Below, in pieces: positions 36,079 through 45,118 of a stretch of DNA of 64,000 bases; position 1 is the stretch's first letter, and each line of letters opens with the position of its first letter. A program made the translations under genes and the position numbers. The notes under the pieces are model-generated. The model did no database searches. It was not told where the DNA came from and worked only from the letters and a program-made list of their open reading frames with translations. The stretch spans positions 181,229-245,228 of the forward strand of contig NZ_LMLZ01000001.1 in assembly GCF_001422735.1 (NCBI RefSeq), read 5' to 3'. This DNA comes from Acidovorax sp. Leaf78 (GTDB lineage: Bacteria; Pseudomonadota; Gammaproteobacteria; Burkholderiales; Burkholderiaceae_C).

Positions 36079-36858
36079 ATGCCCCGCTTTGCTGCCAACC
36101 TCAGCATGCTTTTCACCGAAGTGCCTTTCCTCGACCGCTTCGAGCGCGCTGCCCGCGCCGGATTCGAAGCCGTGGAGTTCCTCTTCCCCTACGCCCACAC
36201 TCCTGATGAACTGCGCGCACAGATCGACGCGCACCACCTGCAGATCGTGCTGCACAACTTGCCCGCCGGCGACTGGGACGTGGGCGAGCGCGGCATTGCC
36301 TGCCACCCGGACCGCATCGCCGAGTTCCGCACCGGCGTGGCCCGCGCCATCACCTATGCGAAGGCGCTGGGCGTGCCACAACTTAACTGCCTGGCCGGCA
36401 AGGCGCCTGCGGGCGTGGACGCTGCCGTGCTGCGCCGCACTCTGGTCGAGAACCTGCGCTTTGCGGCCACCGAGCTCAAGGCGGCCGGCCTGCGCCTGCT
36501 GGTCGAGCCTATCAACCCGTTCGACATCCCGGGCTTCTACCTCACCCGCACAGACCAGGCGCTGGCCATCCTGGACGAGGTGGGCGCCAGCAACGCCTTC
36601 GTGCAATACGACATCTACCACGCGCAGCGCACCGAGGGCGAGCTGGCCGCCACGCTGCAAAAGCATCTGCCGCGCATCGGCCACGTGCAGGTGGCCGACA
36701 ACCCCGGCCGCCATGAGCCGGGCACGGGCGAGATCAACTACCGCTACCTGTTCGCGCACCTGGACCGGCTGGGCTATGACGGCTGGGTCGGTTGTGAATA
36801 CAAGCCCACGCGCACCACCGAAGTCGGCCTGGGTTGGCGCACGGCGCTCACCGCATGA
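36079..36858 (+). CDS. hyi: Hydroxypyruvate isomerase
   Basis: A 259-residue TIM-barrel isomerase of the Hyi family. It contains MPRFAANLSMLFTEVPFLDR at the start, LRLLVEPINPFDIPGFYL in the middle and FVQYDIYHAQ near the catalytic metal site, ending GWVGCEYKPTRTTEVGLGW. It interconverts hydroxypyruvate and tartronate semialdehyde. GGAG stands 8 nt before the ATG at 36079. It follows gcl after a gap filled with two inverted repeats and precedes glxR by 50 nt. Confidence 0.92.
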   Translation: MPRFAANLSMLFTEVPFLDRFERAARAGFEAVEFLFPYAHTPDELRAQIDAHHLQIVLHNLPAGDWDVGERGIACHPDRIAEFRTGVARAITYAKALGVPQLNCLAGKAPAGVDAAVLRRTLVENLRFAATELKAAGLRLLVEPINPFDIPGFYLTRTDQALAILDEVGASNAFVQYDIYHAQRTEGELAATLQKHLPRIGHVQVADNPGRHEPGTGEINYRYLFAHLDRLGYDGWVGCEYKPTRTTEVGLGWRTALTA

Positions 36859-36908
36859 GTCACAACCCGCGGATGGACGAATCACCACAACACAAGGAGA
36901 AAAAGAAC

Positions 36909-37823
36909 ATGACCGACACCCCCCTCAAACTCGGTTTTATCGGCCTGGGCATCATGGGCGCGCCCCTATGCGGCCACCTCATCGCCGCCGGCCACCAGCT
37001 GTATGTGCACACGCGTGGCCGGGTGGCGCCGCAGATCGCAGAGAGCAGTGCCACGCAGTGCACCACGGCGCGCGGCGTGGCCGAGCGGGCCGACATCATC
37101 TTCCTGATGCTGCCCGACACGCCCGATGTGGAGAAGGTGCTGTTCGGCGCCGACGGCGTGGCCCAAGGCTTGAAGGGCAGTGTGGGCAAGGTGGTGGTGG
37201 ACATGAGCTCCATCTCGCCCGTGGCCACCAAGGACTTCGCGGCGCGCATCCAGGCCGTGGGCGCGCAGTACCTGGACGCCCCCGTGTCGGGCGGAGAGCT
37301 GGGCGCAAAGAACGCCACGTTGTCCATCATGGTCGGCGGCCCCGAGGCTGTGTTCGAGCGCATCCGACCGCTGTTCGAGCGCCTGGGCAAGAACATCACC
37401 CTGGTGGGCCGCAACGGCGACGGCCAGACCGCCAAGGTGGCCAACCAGATCATCGTCGCCCTGAACATCGAGGCCGTGGCCGAAGCACTGCTCTTCGCCG
37501 CCCGCGCGGGCGCCGACCCGGCCCGCGTGCGCCAGGCGCTGCTGGGTGGCTTCGCATCGTCGAAGATCCTGGAGGTGCATGCCGAGCGCATGATCAAGCG
37601 CACCTTCGACCCCGGCTTTCGCATCGGCCTGCACCAGAAGGATCTGAACCTCGCCCTGTCGAGTGCGCGGGCCCTGGGCGTGCCGCTGCCCAACACGGCG
37701 ATGGCGCAGGAGCTGTTCAATGCCTGCGTCGCGCATGGCGGCCAGGGCTGGGACCACTCGGCGATGGTGCGGGCGCTGGAGACGATGGCGAATTTCGAGA
37801 TCGGGCAGGCATCGCCAGCCTGA
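36909..37823 (+). CDS. glxR: 2-hydroxy-3-oxopropionate (tartronate semialdehyde) reductase
   Basis: A 304-residue beta-hydroxyacid dehydrogenase. Features are the Rossmann start GFIGLGIMGAPLCGHLIAAG (residues 9-28), the substrate loop DAPVSGGELGAKNATLSIM, and the catalytic lysine in GQTAKVANQIIVALN. It reduces tartronate semialdehyde to D-glycerate. AAGGAG lies 9 nt ahead of the ATG at 36909. It completes the gcl-hyi-glxR operon, whose product is used by the glycerate kinase at 31288. Confidence 0.93.
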   Translation: MTDTPLKLGFIGLGIMGAPLCGHLIAAGHQLYVHTRGRVAPQIAESSATQCTTARGVAERADIIFLMLPDTPDVEKVLFGADGVAQGLKGSVGKVVVDMSSISPVATKDFAARIQAVGAQYLDAPVSGGELGAKNATLSIMVGGPEAVFERIRPLFERLGKNITLVGRNGDGQTAKVANQIIVALNIEAVAEALLFAARAGADPARVRQALLGGFASSKILEVHAERMIKRTFDPGFRIGLHQKDLNLALSSARALGVPLPNTAMAQELFNACVAHGGQGWDHSAMVRALETMANFEIGQASPA

Positions 37824-37838
37824 AGCTGGCGGGCATGA

Positions 37839-37872
37839 AAAATCCCGCTGGCCTTTCGGCGAGCGGGATTTT
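37839..37872. terminator. Bidirectional terminator between glxR and ggt
   Basis: AAAATCCCGCT pairs with AGCGGGATTTT. The A and T runs on both sides let it work for both convergent genes. Confidence 0.88.
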
Positions 37873-37885
37873 AGGTTTGATGGGC

Positions 37886-37932
37886 TGCTAACGCTTGTCT
37901 ATCAATCGCTAGCAGCTATCAAATAAATAGCA
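37886..37932. repeat. AGCGCTAGCAGCTAT-type intergenic repeat
   Basis: On the minus strand it reads TGATAGCTGCTAGCGATTGA, then TAGACAAGCGTTAGCAGCC. It matches the copies at 15395 and inside puuD at 52796 in layout. It ends at the ggt stop. Confidence 0.75.
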
Positions 37933-37933
37933 A

Positions 37934-39721
37934 TCAATACCCCAGCGTCTTCCCATCCGGATTGCGCGGGTCTGAGTAGCCATACAGCGCGCCGCCGCGG
38001 ATCTGGATGGTCTGCGTGCGGCCCATCGACGGCTTGACTGCGATGTTGTGGCCGCGTTGCTTGAGCAGGGCCAGGGTGTCGGGCGAGAGGCCCTTTTCCA
38101 CGCGCAGCTCGTCGGGCGTCCACTGGTGGTGCACGCGGGGTGCGGCAGCGGCTTCGGCGGGGTTCATGCCGAAGTCGATGGTGTTGACCACCGTCTGCAG
38201 CACCGTGGTGATGATGCGCGCGCCGCCGGGGCTGCCGGTCACCAGGGTGGGCTTGCCGTCCTTCAGGACCAGGGTGGGCGTCATCGACGACAGGGGGCGC
38301 TTCTTGGCGGCCACCGCGTTGGCGTCGCCGCCGACCAGGCCGTAGGCGTTGGCCACGCCGGGCTTGGCCGAGAAGTCGTCCATCTCGTTGTTGAGCAGGA
38401 TGCCCGTGCCCTTGGCGACGATGCCGCTGCCGAAGTTGGTGTTCAGCGTGTACGTCACGGCCACGGCGTTGCCGGCCTTGTCCACCACGCTGTAGTGGGT
38501 GGTCTGGTCGCTCTCGTATGGCTGGGGTTGGCCGGGCTTGATGCTCTTGCCGCTGCGCGCGGTGTTGGCGTCGATGCCCTTGGCCAGGGATGCGGCGTAG
38601 CGCTTGGAGGTCAGGCCCTTCAAGGGAATCTTCACGAAGTCCGGGTCGCCCAGGTATTCGGCGCGGTCGGCGTAGGCGAGCTTCATGCTCTCGGCCATGT
38701 AGTGGATGGTCTGCGCGCTGTTGGGGCCCCACTGGGCCAGGGGCAGGGGCTCCAGCATGTTCAGGATCTGCACCAGGTGCGGGCCACCGGAGGAGGGTGG
38801 CGGCATGGTCACGATCTCATAGCCGCGGTAGGTGCCGCGCGTGGGCACGCGCTCGGCCACCTTGTATTCGCGCAGGTCCTGCAGCGTGAGGGCACCGGCG
38901 TGCGGTGCCATTTCGGCGGCGATCTTCTGGGCGATCTCGCCTTCATAGAAAGCCTTGGCGCCCTGCTGGCCGATCAGGCGCATGGACTGGGCCAGGTCTT
39001 TTTGCACCAGCGGCTCGCCCACCTTCAGCGGCTCGCCGTTCTTCCAGAAGATGGCCTGGGTGGCGGGCCAGTTGCCCATGTTCTTCTTTTCCTGCTGCAG
39101 GATCTTGGCCAGCGTCTCGCTGACCGGGAAGCCCTTGTCAGCCAGCTCGATGGCGGGCGCGATCACGCGCGACAGGGGCAGGGTGCCCCAGGTCTTGAGC
39201 GCATGCTCCATGCCGGCCACGGTGCCGGGCACGCCCACGGCGTAGTGGGTGTACAGCGACTTGCCGTCCACCACATTGCCCTTGGCATCGAGGTACATGT
39301 CGCGCGTGGCCTTGATGGGCGCCACTTCGCGGAAGTCCAGCGCCACGCTCTTGCCGGTCTTGGCGTCGTGCACCACCATGAACCCGCCGCCGCCCAGGTT
39401 GCCCGCATTGGGCAGGGCCACGGCCAGCGCAAAGCCGATGCCGACGGCGGCGTCCACCGCGTTGCCGCCGGCTTTCAGGATGTCGAGGCCGATCTGCGAG
39501 GCCAGTTCCTGTTCGGTGGCGACCATGCCGTTGCGTGCCACCACAGGGTGGAACACGTCCATGTCGAAGTCGTACGCGGCGCTGGCGGCCTGGGCCGAGG
39601 CCGTTTGCTGTACGGCGGGGGCGGGTGCTGCGGCGGCAGCGGGCGGCGTGCTGCTGCAGGCGGTGAGGCTGGCCAGGGCCAGCGCGACGCTGCCGGCCAG
39701 CAGCGTTTGGCGAATGTTCAT
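37934..39721 (-). CDS. ggt: Gamma-glutamyltransferase (lipoprotein)
   Basis: A 595-residue Ntn-hydrolase precursor. It has a lipoprotein signal (lipobox LTAC, C22) and an alanine/proline linker, then the large-subunit start VVARNGMVATEQELAS. The autocleavage site is SDQTTHYSVVDKAGNAVAV, with the nucleophile threonine at about T407. It would release glutamate from glutathione and gamma-glutamyl compounds in the periplasm. The start at 39721 is set by the signal peptide. It stands between the glyoxylate and allantoin operons, perhaps as a general nitrogen-scavenging gene. Confidence 0.93.
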   Translation of the reverse strand: MNIRQTLLAGSVALALASLTACSSTPPAAAAAPAPAVQQTASAQAASAAYDFDMDVFHPVVARNGMVATEQELASQIGLDILKAGGNAVDAAVGIGFALAVALPNAGNLGGGGFMVVHDAKTGKSVALDFREVAPIKATRDMYLDAKGNVVDGKSLYTHYAVGVPGTVAGMEHALKTWGTLPLSRVIAPAIELADKGFPVSETLAKILQQEKKNMGNWPATQAIFWKNGEPLKVGEPLVQKDLAQSMRLIGQQGAKAFYEGEIAQKIAAEMAPHAGALTLQDLREYKVAERVPTRGTYRGYEIVTMPPPSSGGPHLVQILNMLEPLPLAQWGPNSAQTIHYMAESMKLAYADRAEYLGDPDFVKIPLKGLTSKRYAASLAKGIDANTARSGKSIKPGQPQPYESDQTTHYSVVDKAGNAVAVTYTLNTNFGSGIVAKGTGILLNNEMDDFSAKPGVANAYGLVGGDANAVAAKKRPLSSMTPTLVLKDGKPTLVTGSPGGARIITTVLQTVVNTIDFGMNPAEAAAAPRVHHQWTPDELRVEKGLSPDTLALLKQRGHNIAVKPSMGRTQTIQIRGGALYGYSDPRNPDGKTLGY

Positions 39722-39940
39722 TGCAGATCTCCTTGTGTTGTTGATGGGGGGCGCGACGAAAAACGCAAACCGGTTCAAAACAAAACGGGCGCCTCCATCG
39801 TGTGGACGCGCCCGCGACAGTGTAGGCCGGTCAACGCGCCGCCAGAAGCGATTGCGCCATGACTTTGCAGCGCGGCAATGATGCGCGTGCGGCATGACCG
39901 GGGCTTATGGATCGCTTCCCTTCACTTTCAAAAATACGAG

Positions 39941-40333
39941 AACCGTTCACGCTGAGCTTGTCGAAGCGCTGCGAAAGGCTTCGAAAGGCTCAGCCCGAAT
40001 GGCGTGGGGCGGATGAAAGGTTGGACGCACATTCGTGTCAAACCGCCAAAGCGTTCCAAACTCGGAAAGAAGAAAAACCGTTCACGCTGAGCCTGTCGAA
40101 GCGCTGCGCAAGGCTTCGACAAGCTCAGCCCGAACGGTATGGGGTGTTGAACGACGGAGCGCGAACCCGTGTGAAATCGCCAAAGCGCTCCAAGCTCGGA
40201 AAGAAGAAAAACCGTTCACGCTGAGCTCGTCGAAGCGCCGCGCGAGGCTTCGACAGGCTCAGCCTGAACGGTATGGAGTGCTGAGTGATGGAGCGCGAAT
40301 TCGCGTGGGATCGATCGCCCAAGCGTTCCAGGG
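39941..40333. repeat. Tandem array of three ~134-bp units carrying TTCGACAAGCTCAGC-type palindromes
   Basis: Units start at 39941, 40076 and 40210. Each begins AACCGTTCACGCTGAGC, forms the TTCGA hairpin, then continues through a GGAGCGCGAA...GCCAAAGCGTTCCAA-like tail and an AAGAAGAAA spacer. The third unit runs up to the stop codon of the M20 gene. The rest of the 39722-40333 gap has no gene. Confidence 0.85.
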
Positions 40334-41578
40334 TCAGGCCAACAGGTCGCTCAGCGTGCGCGCGATCACCTTGGTGGCGCGGCGCAGGTCTTCGAGTTGC
40401 AGGCGCTCGTCGGCGCGCTTGGCGTGAGATTCGAGCACGGTGCGCGGGCCGGAGCCGTAGATCACGCCCGGGATGCCGCGCTCCACATACAGGCGCACGT
40501 CGGTGTACAGCGGCGTGCCCACCGCAGGCACGGGCTCGCCGATCACGGCCTGCGCGTGCTTCTGGATGGCGTCCACCAGGGGCTGGTTGCCGGCCAGCGG
40601 CGTCATCGCGTTGGCCAGCAGCAGCCGCTTGATGTCCACGCTAATACCGGCACGCTCGCCCGCAGCCTGCTCGATGATGCGGCGGATGGCGGCTTCCACT
40701 TCCACCGGGTTCTCTTCGGGGATCATGCGGCGGTCGAGCTTGAACATGACCTTACCGGGCACGACGTTGGTGTTGGTGCCGCCCTCGATGCGGCCGACGT
40801 TCAGGTACGGGTGCTTGATGCCTTCGACCTTGGACGTGACCTTCTTGTACTCGTCGTTCTGCGCATACAGCGCGTTCAGGATGTGCACCGCGCCCTGCAG
40901 CGCGTCCACGCCGGTGTGGGGCACGGCGGCATGGGCCATCTTGCCGTGCACGGTCACTTCCATCTGCAGGCAGCCGTTGTGGGCGGTGACCACTTCGTAG
41001 CTGAAACCAGCCGCGATCATCAGGTCGGGCTTCGTCAACCCTTTTTGCAGCAGCCAGCCGGGGCCGAGTTCGCCGCCGAATTCCTCGTCGTAGGTGAAGT
41101 GCAGTTCCACCGCGCCCCGGGTAGGCTTGGCGACGGCTTCGAGCGCTCGCACCGCGAAGGTGAAGCTCGCGAAGTCGCTCTTGCTCACCGCGGTGGCGCG
41201 GCCGTACATGGCGCCATGAACGATCTCGGCGCCGTAGGGGTCGTGTGTCCAGCCTTCGCCGGGGGGCACCACGTCGCCGTGGGCGTTCAGGGCAATGGTC
41301 TTGCCGCCGTCGCCGTACGGTCTGCGCACGATGAGGTTGGTGATGGACTCCATGCCATAGGCCAATACGTCGGCGGCGGGTACAGCGTGCTTTTCGGCGG
41401 TGTAGCCGAACTCAGTCAACAACTCCGCAGTGCGTTCGGCGTGGGGGGCATTGTTGCCGGGCGGGGTGTCGGTGGGCACGCGCACCAGGGCCTGCAGAAA
41501 GCGCACTTCCTCGTCGAAGTGCTGGTCGATCCAGGCGTCCAGCGCGGCGTAGTTCTGTGGGGTGTTGTTCGTCGTCAT
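40334..41578 (-). CDS. M20-family amidohydrolase (ArgE/DapE-like) with altered metal site
   Basis: A 414-residue zinc-hydrolase-like protein. LNAHGDVVP (98-106) and the catalytic TYDEEFGGE (162-170) are intact, but the usual GRGxxDxKG, whose aspartate bridges the two metals, reads GRATAVSKSD (126-135) with V131 in that place. The dimerisation domain is central (VTVHGKMAHAAVPHTGVDAL). Its ATG overlaps the UraD-AllC stop (ATGA). Since ureidoglycolate lyase is missing, it might act on ureidoglycolate or another carbamoyl/acyl amine; this is only inference from position. Confidence 0.85.
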   Translation of the reverse strand: MTTNNTPQNYAALDAWIDQHFDEEVRFLQALVRVPTDTPPGNNAPHAERTAELLTEFGYTAEKHAVPAADVLAYGMESITNLIVRRPYGDGGKTIALNAHGDVVPPGEGWTHDPYGAEIVHGAMYGRATAVSKSDFASFTFAVRALEAVAKPTRGAVELHFTYDEEFGGELGPGWLLQKGLTKPDLMIAAGFSYEVVTAHNGCLQMEVTVHGKMAHAAVPHTGVDALQGAVHILNALYAQNDEYKKVTSKVEGIKHPYLNVGRIEGGTNTNVVPGKVMFKLDRRMIPEENPVEVEAAIRRIIEQAAGERAGISVDIKRLLLANAMTPLAGNQPLVDAIQKHAQAVIGEPVPAVGTPLYTDVRLYVERGIPGVIYGSGPRTVLESHAKRADERLQLEDLRRATKVIARTLSDLLA

Positions 41579-43353
41579 GGTTGTTGTTCCTCTGCAAGTT
41601 GGCGCAGGACCTGGGTGAAGGCGTCCACGGCCAGCTGCATGTCGTTGTTGGTGGTGGATTCGAGCGGGTTGTGGCTGATGCCGGAGTTCAGCCCGCGCAC
41701 GAAGAGCATGGCCTGGGGCATGATTTCGTGCAGCTTCATCGCATCGTGTCCCGCCCCGCTGGGCATGCGAAACACGGGCACGCCCAGAGTATCGACGGCG
41801 CGCTCCCAGTGGTGCTGCCACGCGGGCGCGCTGGGTGCTGCGGCGGCGCGCATGGATTCTTCCAGCGTGTAGCGCAGGCCGCGGCGGGCGGCGATCTTGG
41901 CAAGCTGCTCCTTCACGTCGCTCACCAGCGCGTCGCGCTGGGCGTCGGTGGGCGCGCGCAGGTCCAGGCTGAATTGGCAGCGGCCGGGCACCACGTTGAT
42001 GGAGCCTGCAGGCACCTGCAGCTGGCCGATGGTGCCCACCGAGTCGCCGTCTTGCGCGGCGCGCTGCTCCACGTACAGCGCAAGCTCTGCCACGGCCACG
42101 GCCGCGTCGCGGCGGCGGTCCATGGGGGTGGTGCCGGCATGGCTGGCGGTGCCGATCATCTCGCACAGAAAGCGCACGCTGCCGTTGATGGAGGTGACCA
42201 CGCCCAGGGGCAGGTCCAGCTCGTTGAGCACCGGGCCCTGCTCGATGTGCACTTCGATGAAGCCCAGGTACTGCGCGGGGTCGCGCTGCAGCTTGGGAAT
42301 GTCGTCGATGCACAGGCCCGCGTGCTGCATGGCCGCGCGCATGGTTACGCCGTCCACATCCTTCTGGTCGAGCCAGGCGGGGTTGAAGTCGCCGATGAGC
42401 GCGCCCGAGCCGAGGAAGGTGGCCTTGTAGCGCTGGCCTTCTTCTTCGGCAAAGCCCACCACCTCGATGCCGAAGGGCAGCCGCCGGCCGGAGCGGTGCA
42501 ACTCGCGCACGCAGGCCATGGGCACGAAGATGCCCAGGCGGCCGTCGTACTTGCCGCCGTTGCGCACGGTGTCGTAATGCGACCCGGTGATGAGGTAGCG
42601 GGCCCCTTCGGTGGCGGGGTGGTAGCGGCCCACCACGTTGCCCACGGCGTCCACTTCCACTTCGTCGAAGCCGCAATCGCGCATCCAGTGGCTGATGCGC
42701 TGGGCGCAGGCGCGGTGCGCGTCGGTCAGATACGTGACGGTGAGCTGGCCCTTTTCGGCGAAGCCGGGGTCGGAGTGTTCGGCCAGCTTTTCCTGCCAGT
42801 CCCACACGTCGTTGCCCAGCACGGGCTCGGCGGCGAACTTGTCGTTCAGGCGGATCTCGGCGATGCGGTGGATGTTGCGCAGGGCCTCGGCCAGTTCGAA
42901 CTCGGGGTGGTTGTCCAGGCGGCGCGCAAACGTGTCGATGATCTCCCGCTTGGGCAGGCCGGTGCCGCGCGGCCCGCGCACCGCCAGGATGAACGGGAAG
43001 CCGAAGCGCTCGTTGTACGCGGTGTTGAGCGCCTGGATGCGGTCAAACTCTTCGGGCGTGCACTGCGTGAGGCCCGCCTTGCTCTGCTCGTTGGTGGACT
43101 CGGCCGTGAGGTTCTGCGCCACCATGGCCTTGCCCGCCAGTTCGGGGTGGGCGCGGATGAGGGCCAGCTGCGCATCTTGCCCCGCGGTGCGCACCGCCTG
43201 GGCCATGGCGTGCTGCAGGTGGGCCAGCGAGCGGAACGGCCGCTGCGCCAGCGCCTGCTCGGCGATCCAGGGTGAGTGCTCGTACAGGCCGTCCAGCAGC
43301 TGCAGGGCCTCGGCCGCACTGGCCGTGTTGAGTTGTTCCAGGGTCAGGGCCAT
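41575..43353 (-). CDS. Fused OHCU decarboxylase (UraD) and allantoate amidohydrolase (AllC)
   Basis: A 592-residue two-domain protein. Residues 1-170 are 2-oxo-4-hydroxy-4-carboxy-5-ureidoimidazoline decarboxylase, with catalytic H69 in RAHPELAGK, the ES-EQ-AGL stretch (85-95) and FGFPFI (117-122). Residues from about 175 are an M20-type allantoate amidohydrolase with TGSHYDTV (256-263), KYDGRLGIF and AEEEGQRY. It makes (S)-allantoin from OHCU and later hydrolyses allantoate, two non-consecutive steps joined in one chain. It sits 4 nt after puuE. Confidence 0.92.
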   Translation of the reverse strand: MALTLEQLNTASAAEALQLLDGLYEHSPWIAEQALAQRPFRSLAHLQHAMAQAVRTAGQDAQLALIRAHPELAGKAMVAQNLTAESTNEQSKAGLTQCTPEEFDRIQALNTAYNERFGFPFILAVRGPRGTGLPKREIIDTFARRLDNHPEFELAEALRNIHRIAEIRLNDKFAAEPVLGNDVWDWQEKLAEHSDPGFAEKGQLTVTYLTDAHRACAQRISHWMRDCGFDEVEVDAVGNVVGRYHPATEGARYLITGSHYDTVRNGGKYDGRLGIFVPMACVRELHRSGRRLPFGIEVVGFAEEEGQRYKATFLGSGALIGDFNPAWLDQKDVDGVTMRAAMQHAGLCIDDIPKLQRDPAQYLGFIEVHIEQGPVLNELDLPLGVVTSINGSVRFLCEMIGTASHAGTTPMDRRRDAAVAVAELALYVEQRAAQDGDSVGTIGQLQVPAGSINVVPGRCQFSLDLRAPTDAQRDALVSDVKEQLAKIAARRGLRYTLEESMRAAAAPSAPAWQHHWERAVDTLGVPVFRMPSGAGHDAMKLHEIMPQAMLFVRGLNSGISHNPLESTTNNDMQLAVDAFTQVLRQLAEEQQP

Positions 43354-43357
43354 GGTG

Positions 43358-44317
43358 TCAGCCTGCTTTCTGAGAAGGGTAGGGGTGCGCCTGTTTCCAG
43401 TGGCGCGCGATGTCGATGCGGCGGCACACCCACACGTCGCTGTGCTGCTGGATGTGGTCCAGGAATCGCTGCAGCGCCGTGATGCGGCCGGGGCGCCCGA
43501 GCAGGCGGCAGTGCATGCCGATGCTCATCATCTTGGGCGCGTTGTCGCCGGCCGGGTCGCCTTCGGCATACAGCGCGTCGAACGTGTCCTTCAAATATTG
43601 GAAAAACGGGTCGGCGTGCGAGTAGCCCTGCGGCAGCGCAAAGCGCATGTCATTGCAGTCGAGCGTGTAGGGAACGATGAGCTGGGGCACGGTGGCTCCG
43701 TTGCTCTTTTTCACTTCCATCCAGAACGGCAGGTCGTCGCCGTAGTAGTCGCTGTCGTACTCGAAGCCGCCGAAGTCGGCCACCAGGCGGCGGGTGTTGG
43801 GGCTGTCGCGGCCGGTGTACCAACCCTGAGCGCGGTGGCCCGTCATGCGCTGGATGATCTCCATGGCCTCGGCCATGTGGGCGCGCTCGACTTCTTCAGG
43901 TATGTGCTGGTAGTGGATCCACTTGAGGCCGTGGCAGGCGATCTCGTGGCCCAGCTGCACGAAGGCCTGGGTGAGCTCGGGGTGGCGCTGCAGCGCGCTG
44001 GAGACGCCGAACACGGTCAGCGGCAGCTTGCGCTTTTCGAACTCGCGCAGGATGCGCCACACGCCGGCCCGCGAGCCGTATTCGTAGATGCCTTCCATGC
44101 TCATGTGCCGCTCGGGGTAGCTCGCGGGGTTGAACATTTCGGACAGGAACTGCTCGCTGCCCGCATCGCCGTGCAGCACGGCGTTCTCGCCGCCTTCTTC
44201 GTAGTTGAGCACGAACTGCACGGCAATGCGCGCACCGCCCGGCCACTGCGCGTGGGGCGGGGTCTTGCCGTAGCCGATGAGGTCGCGGGGGTAGGGCTGG
44301 GTGGAGTCGTAGATCAT
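43358..44317 (-). CDS. puuE: Allantoinase, polysaccharide-deacetylase type
   Basis: A 319-residue PuuE-type allantoinase, a NodB-fold enzyme that does not need the usual amidohydrolase metals. Characteristic parts are YPRDLIGYGKTPPHAQWPGG (residues 9-28), NYEEGGENAVLHGD, EYGSRAGVWRILREFEKRKLP and GHEIACHGLKWIHY. It opens (S)-allantoin to allantoate. It is second in the operon gntR-puuE-uraD/allC-M20, 41 nt after gntR. Confidence 0.94.
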   Translation of the reverse strand: MIYDSTQPYPRDLIGYGKTPPHAQWPGGARIAVQFVLNYEEGGENAVLHGDAGSEQFLSEMFNPASYPERHMSMEGIYEYGSRAGVWRILREFEKRKLPLTVFGVSSALQRHPELTQAFVQLGHEIACHGLKWIHYQHIPEEVERAHMAEAMEIIQRMTGHRAQGWYTGRDSPNTRRLVADFGGFEYDSDYYGDDLPFWMEVKKSNGATVPQLIVPYTLDCNDMRFALPQGYSHADPFFQYLKDTFDALYAEGDPAGDNAPKMMSIGMHCRLLGRPGRITALQRFLDHIQQHSDVWVCRRIDIARHWKQAHPYPSQKAG

Positions 44318-44358
44318 GGGCGTCGGGGATTCAAGGGGTCATGTCACGGACGGGAATG

Positions 44359-45027
44359 TCACGCGCTGAGCGCGGCGGCCAGGTCGCTGGCCGGGCGCTT
44401 GCGGTCGAAGGTCAGGCTGGCCTCCACATGTTCGAGGTGGGCCTGCATGAGGGAGACGGCCAAGGTCTCGTCGCGTGCGGCGAGGGCGGCCACGATGTCG
44501 CCATGCTCCTCGTGGGAGTGCTCGGCGGCGCTGGCCGACTGGTACATCAGCGTGATGAGCGCGCAGCGCGAGATCAGGTCGCCCAGCATCTGCGCCAGCA
44601 CCTCATTGCCCATGAGCTCGGCCATGCGCACGTGGAAGTCGCCGAGCAGCTCGGTGCGGCTGCTCGCATCGGCCGTGCCCATGACAGCCTTCTCGCTGGC
44701 GACGTGGGCGCGCAGCGCCTTGATCTTGGCGGGGGTTACGCTCTGCACGAAGGCGCGCGTCATCTCGGTCTCGAGCATGCGGCGCACGGCGAACACCTGG
44801 CGAGCTTCTTCTACCGACGGGGTGGACACGAACGCGCCGCGCGCGGGCTCCAGCGTGACCAGCCGGTTCTGTGCCAGCTGGAACAGCGCCTGGCGCACCA
44901 GCGTGCGCGACACGCCGAAGTGGTCGGCGAGCTTTTGCTCGGCCAGCTTGGTGCCGGGCTGCAGGCGGTGCTCCACGATGGCGCGGGTCAACGCCTCGAC
45001 AATCGCACTGGTGGATGAGGATTCCAT
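44359..45027 (-). CDS. GntR-family regulator (FCD), probable purine-catabolism regulator
   Basis: A 222-residue regulator with the winged HTH (EQKLADHFGVSRTLVRQALFQLAQNRLVTLEPARGAF, about residues 30-66) and an FCD domain (VRRMLETEMTRAFV, DFHVRMAELMGNEV, EEHGDIVAALAARDE). It heads the allantoin-degrading operon and is divergent from hiuH. The 18-bp palindrome at 45052-45069, 25 bp from its start, makes it the best candidate to read the GTGTATACAC sites and to be autoregulated. Confidence 0.88.
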   Translation of the reverse strand: MESSSTSAIVEALTRAIVEHRLQPGTKLAEQKLADHFGVSRTLVRQALFQLAQNRLVTLEPARGAFVSTPSVEEARQVFAVRRMLETEMTRAFVQSVTPAKIKALRAHVASEKAVMGTADASSRTELLGDFHVRMAELMGNEVLAQMLGDLISRCALITLMYQSASAAEHSHEEHGDIVAALAARDETLAVSLMQAHLEHVEASLTFDRKRPASDLAAALSA

Positions 45028-45051
45028 GGCTGCATGATAGGTGGATTGGAT

Positions 45052-45069
45052 AAAAGTGTATACACTTTT
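45052..45069. promoter_or_regulatory. 18-bp operator palindrome between gntR and hiuH
   Basis: AAAAGTGTATACACTTTT is perfectly symmetrical. It is the longest member of the TGTATACA family in the window and lies between two divergent purine-catabolic units. Confidence 0.78.
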
Positions 45070-45118
45070 GGTCTACAGGTCGCGCTGTTCCGGCCTGCTT
45101 TCTTCAGGAGAATCCCCA

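Noticed and set aside
39941..40333. Possible CRISPR array
   Set aside because: The units are about 134 bp, nearly identical throughout and contain a long palindrome; there are no unique spacers and no cas genes.
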